64,000 nucleotides of DNA from NCBI RefSeq assembly GCF_019799965.1, contig NZ_JABGCJ010000001.1, positions 762,034 through 826,033 on the forward strand. Reading direction: 5' to 3'. Numbering within the stretch: position 1 is the first letter of the stretch; every line of letters starts with the position of its first letter. Position numbers and translations under genes: made by a program. The notes beneath the pieces are model-generated. The model ran no database searches. It had not been told where the DNA came from and saw only the letters and a list, made by a program, of their open reading frames with translations. Positions 35,811-44,301 of this stretch are shown here, in pieces. This DNA is from Modestobacter italicus (GTDB lineage Bacteria; Actinomycetota; Actinomycetes; Mycobacteriales; Geodermatophilaceae).

Positions 35811-36674
35811 GTGTTCACGCACACCCACGCACTCCAGTTCGAGGCCAAGCCCGACGGCCCCGACGCCGACTTCGCCCGCAAGATGCAGGAGGTGCTCGGT
35901 GGTCAGTGGGGCGAGATGACCGTCGCCACCCAGTACCTGCTGCAGGGCTGGAACTGCCGGCTGCCCGGCAAGTACAAGGACATGCTCCTGGCCATCGGCA
36001 CCGAGGAGCTGGCCCACGTCGAGATGATCGTGACGATGATCGACCGGCTGCTGGACCACATGCCGCTCAAGCCCGACGCCGCGGACCGCACCAAGGAGGC
36101 CGCCGCCGGCTACGGCCAGCTCAACCCGCAGCACGCCATCGCCAACGGCGGCGGCGCGTCCTACATGGACAGCATGGGCAACCCCTGGACCGGTGCCTAC
36201 GTCACCGCCAGCGGCAACCTGATGGCCGACTTCTCCTACAACGCCACCGCCGAGATGCAGGGCCGCCTGCAGGTCGCCCGCCTGTGGAACATGACCGACG
36301 ACCCGGGCGTCAAGGACCTGCTCCGCTTCCTGCTCACCCGCGACCACATGCACCAGCAGCAGTGGCTGGCCGCCATGGAGGAGCTCAAGGCCGACGGCCT
36401 GGACGGCATCCCGGTGCCCGAGGCGTTCCCGCTGGACGAGGAGCTGCCGGAGTTCGCCTACACCTTCATCGACGCCTCCGACGGCGCCGAGGCCGCCAAC
36501 GGCCGCTGGGCCAACGGCCCGGCCCTGGACGGGACGGACAACACCCTCCGCGCCGCCCCGATCGCCGCCACCGCGGACGCCCCGATCCTCCCCCCGGGCG
36601 ACCCGCGCCTCTACGGCACCCCGCCGGTGCCGATGCAGGGCCTGCTGCAGAAGGCCAAGGACGCCCTCAAGTGA
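35811..36674 (+). CDS. Manganese (non-haem) catalase
   Basis: The 287-residue enzyme disproportionates hydrogen peroxide with a dinuclear manganese centre. Ferritin-like helices carry the ligands: a Glu in GGQWGEMTVATQYLLQGW, EExxH in IGTEELAHVEMIV, a Glu in NATAEMQGRLQVARLW and a His in LLTRDHMHQQQWLAAMEEL. GASYMDSMGNPWTGAYV is a family hallmark. The GTG at 35811 gives VFTHTHALQFEAKP, the normal N-terminus, with AGAGGGAGA upstream. It is a stand-alone gene that probably protects against peroxide or desiccation stress. Confidence 0.96.
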   Translation: MFTHTHALQFEAKPDGPDADFARKMQEVLGGQWGEMTVATQYLLQGWNCRLPGKYKDMLLAIGTEELAHVEMIVTMIDRLLDHMPLKPDAADRTKEAAAGYGQLNPQHAIANGGGASYMDSMGNPWTGAYVTASGNLMADFSYNATAEMQGRLQVARLWNMTDDPGVKDLLRFLLTRDHMHQQQWLAAMEELKADGLDGIPVPEAFPLDEELPEFAYTFIDASDGAEAANGRWANGPALDGTDNTLRAAPIAATADAPILPPGDPRLYGTPPVPMQGLLQKAKDALK

Positions 36675-36680
36675 GTCGCC

Positions 36681-36706
36681 GCCTCCGGTGATCCGCCGCC
36701 GGAGGC
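36681..36706 (+). terminator. 8-bp hairpin after the manganese catalase gene
   Basis: Arms GCCTCCGG (36681-36688) and CCGGAGGC (36699-36706) lie 6 bases after the stop, with a 10-base loop. Confidence 0.6.
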
Positions 36707-36806
36707 ACGCCCTCTGCGCCGTCGCCGTGCCGGCGCCCCGGCTCCGCTGACAAGCGGTCCTGGGACGCCGGCCCGGCGGGCGTCCGACCACCTCGGAGGT
36801 CTCGCC

Positions 36807-37103
36807 GTGCACCTGTCGACCCACACCCCGCACCTGCACGTCCCGGCGGTCCGCCTGCCCGGCCGGCTGCCGGTCGCCACCGTGCTGCTCTCGGTGGTCT
36901 ACGCCGCCGCGATCGTCGTCGCCCTGGCCACGCCCGGCCAGCACGCCCTCGCCGCCGGCGTGGTGCTCGCCGGCCTGGTCAGCCGCACCGCCGTCCGCCG
37001 ACGACGCACCGCGACCGCAGCGGTCCCCGTCGCCGCGACCGCCGTCGACGCGCTGCCGGTCCCCGCTCCGGCTGCCGCACCGGCACCCGCCGCCGCAGCC
37101 TGA
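36807..37103 (+). CDS. Small hypothetical protein with two hydrophobic segments and an Ala/Pro-rich tail
   Basis: The 98-residue protein starts at a GTG preceded by GGAGGT. A His- and Thr-rich N-terminus (HLSTHTPHLHVPAVRLP) precedes two hydrophobic stretches (PVATVLLSVVYAAAIVVALA and LAAGVVLAGLVS), a basic cluster RRRR and a low-complexity AVPVAATAVDALPVPAPAAA tail. I do not recognise it. The ribosome site and the following terminator support it as a real gene. Confidence 0.6.
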   Translation: MHLSTHTPHLHVPAVRLPGRLPVATVLLSVVYAAAIVVALATPGQHALAAGVVLAGLVSRTAVRRRRTATAAVPVAATAVDALPVPAPAAAPAPAAAA

Positions 37104-37111
37104 CGACAGCC

Positions 37112-37144
37112 GCGAGGCCCGCCCCCACCGGGGACGGGCCTCGC
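37112..37144 (+). terminator. 10-bp hairpin after the small hypothetical gene
   Basis: Arms GCGAGGCCCG (37112-37121) and CGGGCCTCGC (37135-37144) pair perfectly and start 8 bases after the stop. Confidence 0.75.
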
Positions 37145-37160
37145 ATCACGTGCTGGAACG

Positions 37161-37212
37161 GCCCCGCTGCAGGGTCCCACCGCGAGCCTGCGAGGGGTGG
37201 GGGCAGCGGGGC
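37161..37212 (-). terminator. Terminator of actP with conserved GAGCCTGCG loop
   Basis: The outer arms GCCCCGCTGC (37161-37170) and GCAGCGGGGC (37203-37212) enclose an inner CCCACC / GGTGGG hairpin (37176-37201). Its loop region is nearly identical to that of the element after araA at 10902-10933. It begins 6 bases beyond the actP stop. Confidence 0.75.
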
Positions 37213-37218
37213 CCGCTC

Positions 37219-38832
37219 TCAGTGGGCGACCGCCTTCTCCGCACCGATGCCGGTCAGCGACCGGACCTCGAGCTCGGCGTACTTGTCGACGTCCGGCTTC
37301 TCCTTGGAGACCTTCGTCCCCAGCCAGCCGAGGAAGAACGACAGCGGGATGGAGACCAGGCCCGGGTTCCGCAGCGGGAACCACGCGATGTCGAAGTTGG
37401 AGAACATCGCCGTCTCCGACCCCGAGACCACCGGCGAGAAGATGATCAGGCCGATGCAGACGATCAGCCCGCCGTAGATCGACCACAGCGCGCCCTGGGT
37501 GGTGAAGTTCTTCCAGAAGAGCGTGTAGAGGATCGTCGGCAGGTTGGCCGAGGCCGCCACCGCGAAGGCCAGGGCCACCAGGAAGGCGATGTTGATGCCG
37601 GCCTGCAGCGCCAGGATGCCCAGCCCGATGGAGACCGCCCCGATGACGACCGCGGTGATCCGGGCGACCCGGACCTCCGCGTTGGCCGCCACCTGGCCCT
37701 TCTTCAGCACCGAGGCGTAGACGTCGTGGGCGAAGGACGCCGACGCGGTGATCGTCAGCCCGGCCACCACCGCGAGGATCGTGGCGAAGGCGACGCCGGC
37801 GATGATGCCCAGCAGCACCGTGCCGCCGAGCTCGAACGCCAGCAGCGGAGCTGCTGCGTTGACCCCACCGGGGGCCGCCAGGATGGTCTCGGAGCCCACC
37901 AGGGCGCCGGCGCCGTAGCCGATGACCAGACTGAACAGGTAGAAGGCACCGATCAGCCAGATGGCCCAGACGACCGACTTCCGGGCGTCCTTGGCGGTGG
38001 GCACCGTGTAGAAGCGCATCAGCACGTGCGGCAGGCCGGCGGTGCCGAGGACCAGGGCCAGCGCGAGGCTGATGAAGTCCAGCCGGGTGGCGTTCGACAG
38101 CCCGTACTGGGCGCCGGGCTCCACCACCTGCTGCCCCTCGGAGGCGATCGCCCCACCGATCAGCGAGGAGAGGTTGAAGCCGTACTCGGCCAGCACCCAG
38201 ATCGTCATGACCAGGGCGCCGGCGATGAGCAGCGTGGCCTTGATCATCTGCACGTAGGTGGTGCCGCGCATGCCACCGACCAGCACGTAGAAGATCATCA
38301 GCGCGCCGACGACGACCACGACCAGGGCCTCGGCAGCCGCGCCGCTCACCCCGAGCAGCAGGGCGACCAGGCCACCGGCACCGGCCATCTGGGCCAGCAG
38401 GTAGAACAGCGACACGAACAGCGTGGAGATGGCCGCCGCGGTGCGGACCGGCCCCTGACGCATCCGGAAGGCCAGCACGTCGGCCATGGTGAACCGGGCC
38501 GTGTTGCGCATCAGCTCGGCGACCAGGAGCAGCGCCACCAGCCAGGCGACGAGGAAGCCGATCGAGTAGAGGAAGCCGTCGTAGCCGTAGATGGCGATCG
38601 CGCCGGCGATGCCCAGGAACGAGGCCGCCGACAGGTAGTCACCGGCGATGGCCAGCCCGTTCTGGGTGCCGGTGATGTTGCGGCCGGCCGCGTAGTAGTC
38701 GGCGGCGCTCTTGTTGTTCCGGCTGGCGCGGAAGGTGATGAACAGGGTCACCAGCACGAACGCGCCGAAGATCGAGATGTTGATCGCCGGCTCGCCGATG
38801 GTCGCGCTCTCGGCGGCGAACAGGTCAGCCAC
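37219..38832 (-). CDS. actP: Cation/acetate symporter of the SSS family
   Basis: The 537-residue sodium:solute symporter has about thirteen membrane helices. It contains DYYAAGRNITGTQNGLAIAGDYLSAASFLGIAGA and GMRGTTYVQMIKATLLIAGALVMT, both typical of ActP/MctC. It imports acetate and other short monocarboxylates with a cation. The ATG at 38832 lies 8 bases inside the end of the upstream DUF485 gene, so the two are coupled, as in E. coli yjcH-actP. The acidic and basic ends are normal. A CRP-like box precedes the operon. Confidence 0.94.
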   Translation of the reverse strand: MADLFAAESATIGEPAINISIFGAFVLVTLFITFRASRNNKSAADYYAAGRNITGTQNGLAIAGDYLSAASFLGIAGAIAIYGYDGFLYSIGFLVAWLVALLLVAELMRNTARFTMADVLAFRMRQGPVRTAAAISTLFVSLFYLLAQMAGAGGLVALLLGVSGAAAEALVVVVVGALMIFYVLVGGMRGTTYVQMIKATLLIAGALVMTIWVLAEYGFNLSSLIGGAIASEGQQVVEPGAQYGLSNATRLDFISLALALVLGTAGLPHVLMRFYTVPTAKDARKSVVWAIWLIGAFYLFSLVIGYGAGALVGSETILAAPGGVNAAAPLLAFELGGTVLLGIIAGVAFATILAVVAGLTITASASFAHDVYASVLKKGQVAANAEVRVARITAVVIGAVSIGLGILALQAGINIAFLVALAFAVAASANLPTILYTLFWKNFTTQGALWSIYGGLIVCIGLIIFSPVVSGSETAMFSNFDIAWFPLRNPGLVSIPLSFFLGWLGTKVSKEKPDVDKYAELEVRSLTGIGAEKAVAH

Positions 38833-39199
38833 GGGGGGTCTCCTCGTTCCGGGGGGAGGCGAACTCGTGGGCCTCGAGACGGGTGCGCATCTCGTCGGAG
38901 ATGGGGTCGGTGTTCTTGCTGGCGTGCCGCACGTACAGCTGGGTGATCAGGAAGGTGCTCACGAACTGGCCCAGCCCCAGCAGGATGCCGAGGTTCACGT
39001 TGCCGAAGACCTCGGTCGCCATGAAGTCGGCCGCGTAGGTGGAGAGCAGGACGAAGAGCAGGTACCAGACGAGGAACGCCACGGTCATCGGGACGGCGAA
39101 ACTACGGAACCGGCGGCGCAGCTCGGTGAACTCGGGTGAGTCCTGCGCTTGCCGGTACTCCTCCGGTGTCAGCAGCTTGCGGTCGGTCGGTGGGGTCAC
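38825..39199 (-). CDS. DUF485 membrane protein, partner of ActP
   Basis: The 124-residue protein has the DUF485 plan: a soluble N-terminus (LTPEEYRQAQDSPEFTELRRRFRSFAVPMTV), two transmembrane helices (FLVWYLLFVLLSTYAADFM and LGILLGLGQFVSTFLITQLYV) and a charged tail. The GTG at 39199 follows GAGGTG with suitable spacing. A longer frame upstream (to 39241) would cover the CRP-like box and is less likely. Its role in acetate transport is unknown, but it is nearly always co-transcribed with actP. Confidence 0.9.
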   Translation of the reverse strand: MTPPTDRKLLTPEEYRQAQDSPEFTELRRRFRSFAVPMTVAFLVWYLLFVLLSTYAADFMATEVFGNVNLGILLGLGQFVSTFLITQLYVRHASKNTDPISDEMRTRLEAHEFASPRNEETPRG

Positions 39200-39224
39200 G
39201 GGGCACCTCACTGTGCGTTGCCTG

Positions 39225-39244
39225 AGGGTGATCGCGGTCACCCT
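39225..39244. promoter_or_regulatory. CRP/GlxR-like inverted repeat upstream of DUF485-actP
   Basis: AGGGTGA, six bases, then TCACCCT contains the CRP-family core GTGA-N6-TCAC. It sits 25-45 bases upstream of the DUF485 start. CRP-type control of acetate uptake is known in other bacteria. Assignment here rests on the motif only. Confidence 0.55.
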
Positions 39245-39366
39245 AGGGTGCCCGGACTCACAACGCGAGTGACCGTGTTCCGATAGTTACGCGGCGACTT
39301 TCGGGCGACCTCGGGATTCCATCTCGGTGCAACGCCGGGGATACGGCCAGCTGGTGCACTGGGTGC

Positions 39367-40683
39367 ATGGCCCCCTCCAGGACCGAGAGCCCGTGGACGA
39401 GCACGCCCCGGCACCCCCGCGCGGAGGCCGGTACCGGTTGGTACCCGGTGGCCCGGTCCGCCGAGGTGGGGACGACGCCGCGGCAGGTGGGCGCGGGCGG
39501 GCAGGCCTACGTCGTCCTCCGGCTGCGACCCGGCGCCGAGGTGACGGCGCTGTCGGCGCGCTGCCCGCACCGGCTGGTGCCGCTGATCGCGGCCACCGTG
39601 GTCGACGGCCGCGTCCGGTGCCCGTACCACGGCTGGCAGTTCAACGCGGAGGGCCGCTGCGTGGAGATCCCGTCCCTGGGGCCGGTGGGCGCACCCCCGC
39701 CACGGGCCGACCTCTCCACCCCGTGGGCGGTCGAGGAGCGCGACGGCTGGGTGTGGCTGGCCCCCGACCCCACGCCGACGGCCCGCCCGCCGCGCGCGAC
39801 CAGCCCCACCCCGGAGCCGGCCCCCGCCCTCCCGCAGCCCGACGGCCCGGTGCTGGACAACCTGCACCCCGCCCTCGAGCACGCCTGGCACCCGGTCGCC
39901 CTCTCCGGTGAGCTGCTCGCCGGCGGCTGGGTGCAGACCCGGCTGCTGGGCCGCACCTGGACGGTGCACCGCCGCCCCGGCGGCGCCCTGGACGCCGACC
40001 CGCCGGCGTGGGCCGTGGCCGAACGGCTCGGCGTGGTCTGGGTCGCCCCGGCCGAGCCACGCGCGGAGCTGATCGGCGTCCCCGAGCTCGCCGACCCGCT
40101 GACGCTGTCCGCCTGGCTGCCCCCGGTCCGCAGCCTCGCCCCGGCCGGGCCGCTGGCCGACGCCTTCCTCGACGCCACCCACCGGTCCGCTGCTCAGCCG
40201 GCGACGTCCGGCACGCCGGAGGTCACCGTGCCGGACCCGGCCTACGAGCGCAACGGGTTCTCCGCCGTGCACGAGGAGCCCGGACGCCGGCGGGTCACCC
40301 ACGTCCACCGCGCGCCGTTCCAGCTGCTGCGGCGGGAGGAGGACCTGCAGACCGGGGCGGTGACCACCGTCCTCCGGCTGCTGCAGCCCGAGGACGCCGA
40401 CTCGACCCGGGTGCACACCTGCGTGCTGCTGCGCCGGCCCGACGGCACGGCGGACGGCGACGCCCTCGATGCCGCGGTGGCGTCCGCCGCGGCGTCGCTG
40501 GCCGAGGACCTGGCGTTGCTCCCCCGACTGGCCAGCAGCGGACTGCCGCTGCTCCCCCGGGACGAGCTGCACGTGCGGGCCGACCGGCTGGGCGTCGCGC
40601 TGCGCCGCACGCTGGCCGACCTCGTCGCCGACTGCGCGGCCGCCGACCGGGCCGCGGCCCTGGAGCAGCGCGCCACCGCCTGA
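39367..40683 (+). CDS. Rieske-type oxygenase-like protein
   Basis: The 438-residue protein has an N-terminal Rieske domain with CPHRL and CPYHGW (Cys-x-His ... Cys-x2-His) binding a 2Fe-2S cluster. A C-terminal region contains DNLHPALEH, which fits the D-x2-H-x4-H mononuclear iron motif of ring-hydroxylating and demethylating oxygenases. It resembles the single-component alpha subunits of the vanillate-demethylase group. No ferredoxin reductase subunit is adjacent. The start at 39367 has no clear ribosome site and the first 20 residues are poorly constrained. The substrate cannot be inferred. Confidence 0.82.
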   Translation: MAPSRTESPWTSTPRHPRAEAGTGWYPVARSAEVGTTPRQVGAGGQAYVVLRLRPGAEVTALSARCPHRLVPLIAATVVDGRVRCPYHGWQFNAEGRCVEIPSLGPVGAPPPRADLSTPWAVEERDGWVWLAPDPTPTARPPRATSPTPEPAPALPQPDGPVLDNLHPALEHAWHPVALSGELLAGGWVQTRLLGRTWTVHRRPGGALDADPPAWAVAERLGVVWVAPAEPRAELIGVPELADPLTLSAWLPPVRSLAPAGPLADAFLDATHRSAAQPATSGTPEVTVPDPAYERNGFSAVHEEPGRRRVTHVHRAPFQLLRREEDLQTGAVTTVLRLLQPEDADSTRVHTCVLLRRPDGTADGDALDAAVASAAASLAEDLALLPRLASSGLPLLPRDELHVRADRLGVALRRTLADLVADCAAADRAAALEQRATA

Positions 40684-40716
40684 TCCACCCGCGGCCGGGA
40701 CGCGCAGGATGGGCCG

Positions 40717-41172
40717 ATGAGCGCAGCAGGTCAGTTCGAGCGGGGCACCGACGGGCCCCGGGTCATCCTGGTCGGGGTGGACGGGTCGCCGACGTCGCTG
40801 CGCGCGGCGGCCTACGCGGCCGGGTTGGCCCGCCGGCAGCGCGCCCGGCTGGTCGCCGTCTTCGTCGTGGAACCCCCGCCGCCGATGGCCGGCTGGGTGC
40901 CCGACGCCCAGGTGGTGGCCCGGGACGCCGCGGCGCAGGTCGGCGAGGAGCTGCGCCGGGAGCTGCAGCCGGCCGCCGAGCAGTTGGGCATCGAGGTCGA
41001 GCTTCGGACCGCGCAGGGCGACCCGGTGACCGAGCTGTCCCGGATCGCCGACGAGCTGCCGGCCGACGCGGTGCTGGTCGGCGCGTCGGAGCAGGCCGGT
41101 CACCGGGTGGTCGGCTCGGTGGCGGTGCGGCTGGTGCGGGTCGGCCGCTGGCCGGTCACCGTCGTCCCGTGA
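40717..41172 (+). CDS. Universal stress protein (UspA family)
   Basis: The 151-residue single-domain protein begins VILVGVDGSPTSLRAAAYAAGLARRQRARL, the standard UspA opening, and ends with VGASEQAGHRVVGSVAVRLVRVGRWPVTVVP. The terminal region keeps the GS of the ATP-binding loop, but the earlier glycines are spaced differently from the classic G-x2-G-x9-G(S/T). ATP binding is therefore uncertain. It probably acts in general stress or dormancy responses. It starts 33 bp after the Rieske gene on the same strand and could be co-transcribed with it. Confidence 0.87.
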   Translation: MSAAGQFERGTDGPRVILVGVDGSPTSLRAAAYAAGLARRQRARLVAVFVVEPPPPMAGWVPDAQVVARDAAAQVGEELRRELQPAAEQLGIEVELRTAQGDPVTELSRIADELPADAVLVGASEQAGHRVVGSVAVRLVRVGRWPVTVVP

Positions 41173-41205
41173 CCGTCGCGCGGTGAGCCGCTACGGTCAG
41201 CCGGC

Positions 41206-41655
41206 GTGGCGACGATCTCTCCGGAACTGACCGACCTGCCCGAGCAGCGCGTGATCGGGGTGCAGGTCGAGGCCCCGTTCGACGAGCTGCGGCACCGGGT
41301 GCCGATGGCCTGGCAGGCCCTGCTCGGCCGGGCCGCCGAGCTCCCCGACGCGGGCGCCACCGGCTTCGTCGAGGCCAGCCAGCACCTCGGGGGTGGGCGC
41401 TACCGGGAGACGGTCGGGGTCCTCGCCGGCGCGGACACCCGGGTGCCGGCCGGGATGACCGCGGTCGTGCTGCCCGCGGGGCGCTGGGCGCGGCTGGTCC
41501 ACGACGGGCCGCTGGCCCAGGTCGCCGACGGCTTCGGCCGGCTGCACGAGTGGTGCACCGGTCAGGGGCTGACCGCCGGCGACCTCAAGCTGGACACCGG
41601 CTACACCGCCGACGGCGGCGGCCCGCACCTGCTGCACGTCGACGTCCCGGGCTGA
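41206..41655 (+). CDS. GyrI/effector-binding-domain-like protein
   Basis: The 149-residue protein has the GyrI/BmrR-C fold pattern: VIGVQVEAPFDELRHRVPMAWQALLGRAAEL, YRETVGVLAG and VVLPAGRWARLVHDGPLAQVADGFGRLHEWC. Stand-alone versions bind small hydrophobic or cationic molecules, and some bind gyrase. There is no DNA-binding domain. It follows the universal stress gene by 33 bp on the same strand, so a stress-related operon is possible. The GTG start at 41206 lies close to the beginning of the domain. Specific function is unknown. Confidence 0.7.
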   Translation: MATISPELTDLPEQRVIGVQVEAPFDELRHRVPMAWQALLGRAAELPDAGATGFVEASQHLGGGRYRETVGVLAGADTRVPAGMTAVVLPAGRWARLVHDGPLAQVADGFGRLHEWCTGQGLTAGDLKLDTGYTADGGGPHLLHVDVPG

Positions 41656-41658
41656 CGT

Positions 41659-42930
41659 TCACGCCGTGGTCGGCCCCTCGTCGGCGGCGAGGGCGTTCGC
41701 CAGCAGGTCCCGGTGGGCGGCCAGCAGCCACCACAGCGCCCCGGCCAGCACCAGCTGGACGGCCCCGGCCACGGCGAACACGGTGGGCACGCTCGTCGCG
41801 TCGGCCAGCAGCCCACCGGCCAGCGCGCCCAGCGGGATGCCACCCCAGACCAGCGTCCGGTAGCCGCCCTGGACCCGGCCGAACAGCGCCTCCGGGATGA
41901 GCGCCTGTCGCAGCGACATGGTGAGCACGTTCCAGAAGAGCACCCCCACCGTGCCCACCGCGAACAGCGCACCGGCGACCACCGCGTTCTGGGTGAGGGC
42001 CATGGCACCCAGGGTCAGCGCCGCCAGCACCGAGCCGGCGACGAGCGTGGCGGTGCGGCCGATCCGGCCGGCCAGCGGTGCGGCGGTCAGCCCGCCGACC
42101 ACCGCGCCCACCCCGGAGGCGGTGAGCAGCAGGCCGTAGCCCGCCTCGCCCATCCGCAGGGTGTCCAGGGCGTACAGCACCAGGACGCCGCTGGTCATCG
42201 CCGAGGTGAGCGCCGTGCTCGCCGAGACGAGGGTGAGGCCGCGGAGGAACCGGTGGCGCCACAGCCAGCCCACGCCCTCGGCGACGTCCCGGCGGATGGT
42301 GGTGCGCGGCCCGTCGCCGCGGGCCGGCCGGTGGGTGCCGGCGATGCCCACCACGAGGACGGCGGCGAGCAGGAACCCGCCGGCGGTGGTGAGCAGCGGT
42401 GCGGCGACGGCCAGGGCGAAGAGCACCGAGCCCAGCGGGGCGCCGACGAACCCCTGGCTGGCCTCCTCGGCGGTGGTGAGCAGGCCGTTCCCACGGTCGA
42501 GCTGGTCGCGGCGGACCACCTGCGGCAGCACCGCCCGGGCCGCGCTGTCGTACACCGTCTCGGCGACCCCGACGGCGAACGCCACGGCGTAGAGGACGGC
42601 CAGCGACGCCGTCCCGGTGAGCACGGTGACCGCCAGGGCGGTGAGCGCCAGAGCGCGGACGGCGTTGGCCACCGCCATCGCCCGCTTGCGGTCGGTGCGG
42701 TCGACGAACGCCCCGGCCGGCAGCGCGAACAGCAGCCACGGCAGGAAGGCCAGCGAGGTCAGGCCGGCGACCAGGACCGGGTCGCGGGTCAGGGTCGCCG
42801 CCAGCAGCGGCAGGGCGACCCGGTTGACCCCGTCGGCGAGGTTGGACGCAGCGCTGGCCGCGTAGAGCCGCCAGAACGCCGGACCGAGCGGACTGGACAC
42901 GGGGGTGACCCTGCCAGTGCCGTCCGACAC
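41659..42930 (-). CDS. MFS transporter, enterobactin-exporter/macrolide-efflux type
   Basis: The protein of 423 residues has 12 predicted helices. It carries the MFS signature between helices 2 and 3 (LPAGAFVDRTDRKRAMAVAN) and the matching AAPLAGRIGRTATLVAGSVL in the second half. VPQVVRRDQLDRGNGLLTTAEEASQGFVGAPLGSVLFAL-like segments are typical of the MFS_3 (EntS-like) group. Both 42930 and 42900 offer GTG starts. I give the longer one, although the shorter has GGCAGGG upstream. It is divergent from a histidine kinase gene, with a large inverted repeat between. The substrate is unknown, and an exporter is likely. Confidence 0.88.
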   Translation of the reverse strand: MSDGTGRVTPVSSPLGPAFWRLYAASAASNLADGVNRVALPLLAATLTRDPVLVAGLTSLAFLPWLLFALPAGAFVDRTDRKRAMAVANAVRALALTALAVTVLTGTASLAVLYAVAFAVGVAETVYDSAARAVLPQVVRRDQLDRGNGLLTTAEEASQGFVGAPLGSVLFALAVAAPLLTTAGGFLLAAVLVVGIAGTHRPARGDGPRTTIRRDVAEGVGWLWRHRFLRGLTLVSASTALTSAMTSGVLVLYALDTLRMGEAGYGLLLTASGVGAVVGGLTAAPLAGRIGRTATLVAGSVLAALTLGAMALTQNAVVAGALFAVGTVGVLFWNVLTMSLRQALIPEALFGRVQGGYRTLVWGGIPLGALAGGLLADATSVPTVFAVAGAVQLVLAGALWWLLAAHRDLLANALAADEGPTTA

Positions 42931-42955
42931 CCGGGCGCCGCCCCTGCGGCCCGTC

Positions 42956-43010
42956 GAGTGCCAGCTCAGCGGGGACTCCTCCGTGCCGAACGCCCGCTGA
43001 GCTGTCACTC
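42956..43010. repeat. Long inverted repeat (18-bp arms) in a divergent promoter region
   Basis: Arms 42956-42973 (GAGTGCCAGCTCAGCGGG) and 42993-43010 (CCCGCTGAGCTGTCACTC) match at 17 of 18 positions around a 19-base spacer. It could be an operator pair, a structured RNA, or a dispersed palindromic element. It is placed between the MFS and histidine kinase genes. Confidence 0.75.
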
Positions 43011-43113
43011 GGCGACGAGGCAGGCCTCCCCGGCGGCTCATCCCGGGGGTGGACACCTGGTTCACCCCGCAGGACGACGACGAGCGGGACGACGCTGCCT
43101 AGGGTCGTGCACC

Positions 43114-44301
43114 ATGGACCAGCCGCTGCTCGAACGCATGGCGGGCTGGCTGCGGCGTCACCCCTTCGGCGTCGACGCGACCCTCACCGCGCTGCTGATC
43201 GTGGTCCTGTTCGGCTCCGGGACGGGCGGATACGCGAACGACAACAACGTCGGGCTGCTGCTGACCGTGGTGCTGCTGGCCCCGCTGGCCTGGCGCCGCC
43301 GCCGCCCGGTCCGCGCGGCGGCGGTGGTCGTCGCCGTCTCGCTGGCGGAGCTCGTGCTCCTGCCGAGCTACTTCCTCCCGGCCAACGTGGCCGCCCCGGT
43401 GATGATCTACGCGCTGGCCGCCTACGCCCCCCGCTGGGCGAGCCACGCCGGCCTGGTCACCGGTCTGGTCGGGGCCGCGCTCGCCTCGGCCGTCTACTTC
43501 GGCGAGGGCACGCTGTTCGCCTTCGTCTTCTCGACGGGTGCGATCAGCGTGCTGGTGGTGGCCTGCTGGGCGCTGGGCGACCTGCGCCGGGCCCGGCTGC
43601 AGGAGGTGTCCGGCCTGCAGGAGCGGGCCCGGCTGCTGGAGCTGGAACGCGAGCAGGAGATGCGGCTGGCGGCGTCCACCGAGCGGGCCCGGATCGCCCG
43701 GGAGATGCACGACGTCGTCGCCCACTCGCTGTCGGTCGTCATCGCCCAGGCCGACGGCGGCCGGTACGCCGGCCAGTCCGACCCCGCGGCGGCGACCGGC
43801 GCGCTGGAGGCGATCTCGGCGACCGGCCGGCAGGCGCTCACCGACATGCGCAAGCTGCTCGGCGTGCTCCGGGAGGGCGACGGGCAGGAGTTCGCGCCGC
43901 AGCCCGACGTCGCCGCCATCGACCAGCTCGTCGCCGACGTGCAGGCCAGCGGGCTGGACGTGGACCTGATCGTGGAGGGCAGCCCGCAGCCGATGCCGGC
44001 CGGAGCGCAGCTGGCCGCCTACCGGATCGTGCAGGAGTCGCTGACCAACGTGCTCAAGCACGCCGGCCCGGCCGGCCGGGCGTGGGTGCGGCTGCAGTGG
44101 CGGCCCGACGCCCTGGAGCTGGCCGTGCTGGACGACGGGCGTGGTGCGTCGGCGTCGATCGTCGAGTCCGACGGGCAGGGCCAGGGGCTGCTGGGCATGC
44201 GGGAGCGGGCCGAGCTGCACGGCGGCCGGCTGACCGCCGGCCCGCGACACGGCGGCGGGTTCGGCGTCCAGGCCGTCCTGCCCTACCGTTCCCCCCGATG
44301 A
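43114..44301 (+). CDS. Two-component sensor histidine kinase (HisKA_3 type)
   Basis: The 395-residue NarL-partner kinase has an N-terminal membrane domain of about five helices (residues 15-155). A coiled-coil linker LQERARLLELEREQEMRLAASTERARIAREMHDVVAHSLSVV follows, containing the phosphoacceptor His in REMHDVVAH, and the protein ends with an HATPase domain (AYRIVQESLTNVLKHAG, then GQGLLGMRERAELHGG). It resembles DesK-like actinobacterial kinases. The stop overlaps the start of the response regulator gene as ATGA. The first helices probably sense a membrane or envelope signal. Confidence 0.93.
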   Translation: MDQPLLERMAGWLRRHPFGVDATLTALLIVVLFGSGTGGYANDNNVGLLLTVVLLAPLAWRRRRPVRAAAVVVAVSLAELVLLPSYFLPANVAAPVMIYALAAYAPRWASHAGLVTGLVGAALASAVYFGEGTLFAFVFSTGAISVLVVACWALGDLRRARLQEVSGLQERARLLELEREQEMRLAASTERARIAREMHDVVAHSLSVVIAQADGGRYAGQSDPAAATGALEAISATGRQALTDMRKLLGVLREGDGQEFAPQPDVAAIDQLVADVQASGLDVDLIVEGSPQPMPAGAQLAAYRIVQESLTNVLKHAGPAGRAWVRLQWRPDALELAVLDDGRGASASIVESDGQGQGLLGMRERAELHGGRLTAGPRHGGGFGVQAVLPYRSPR

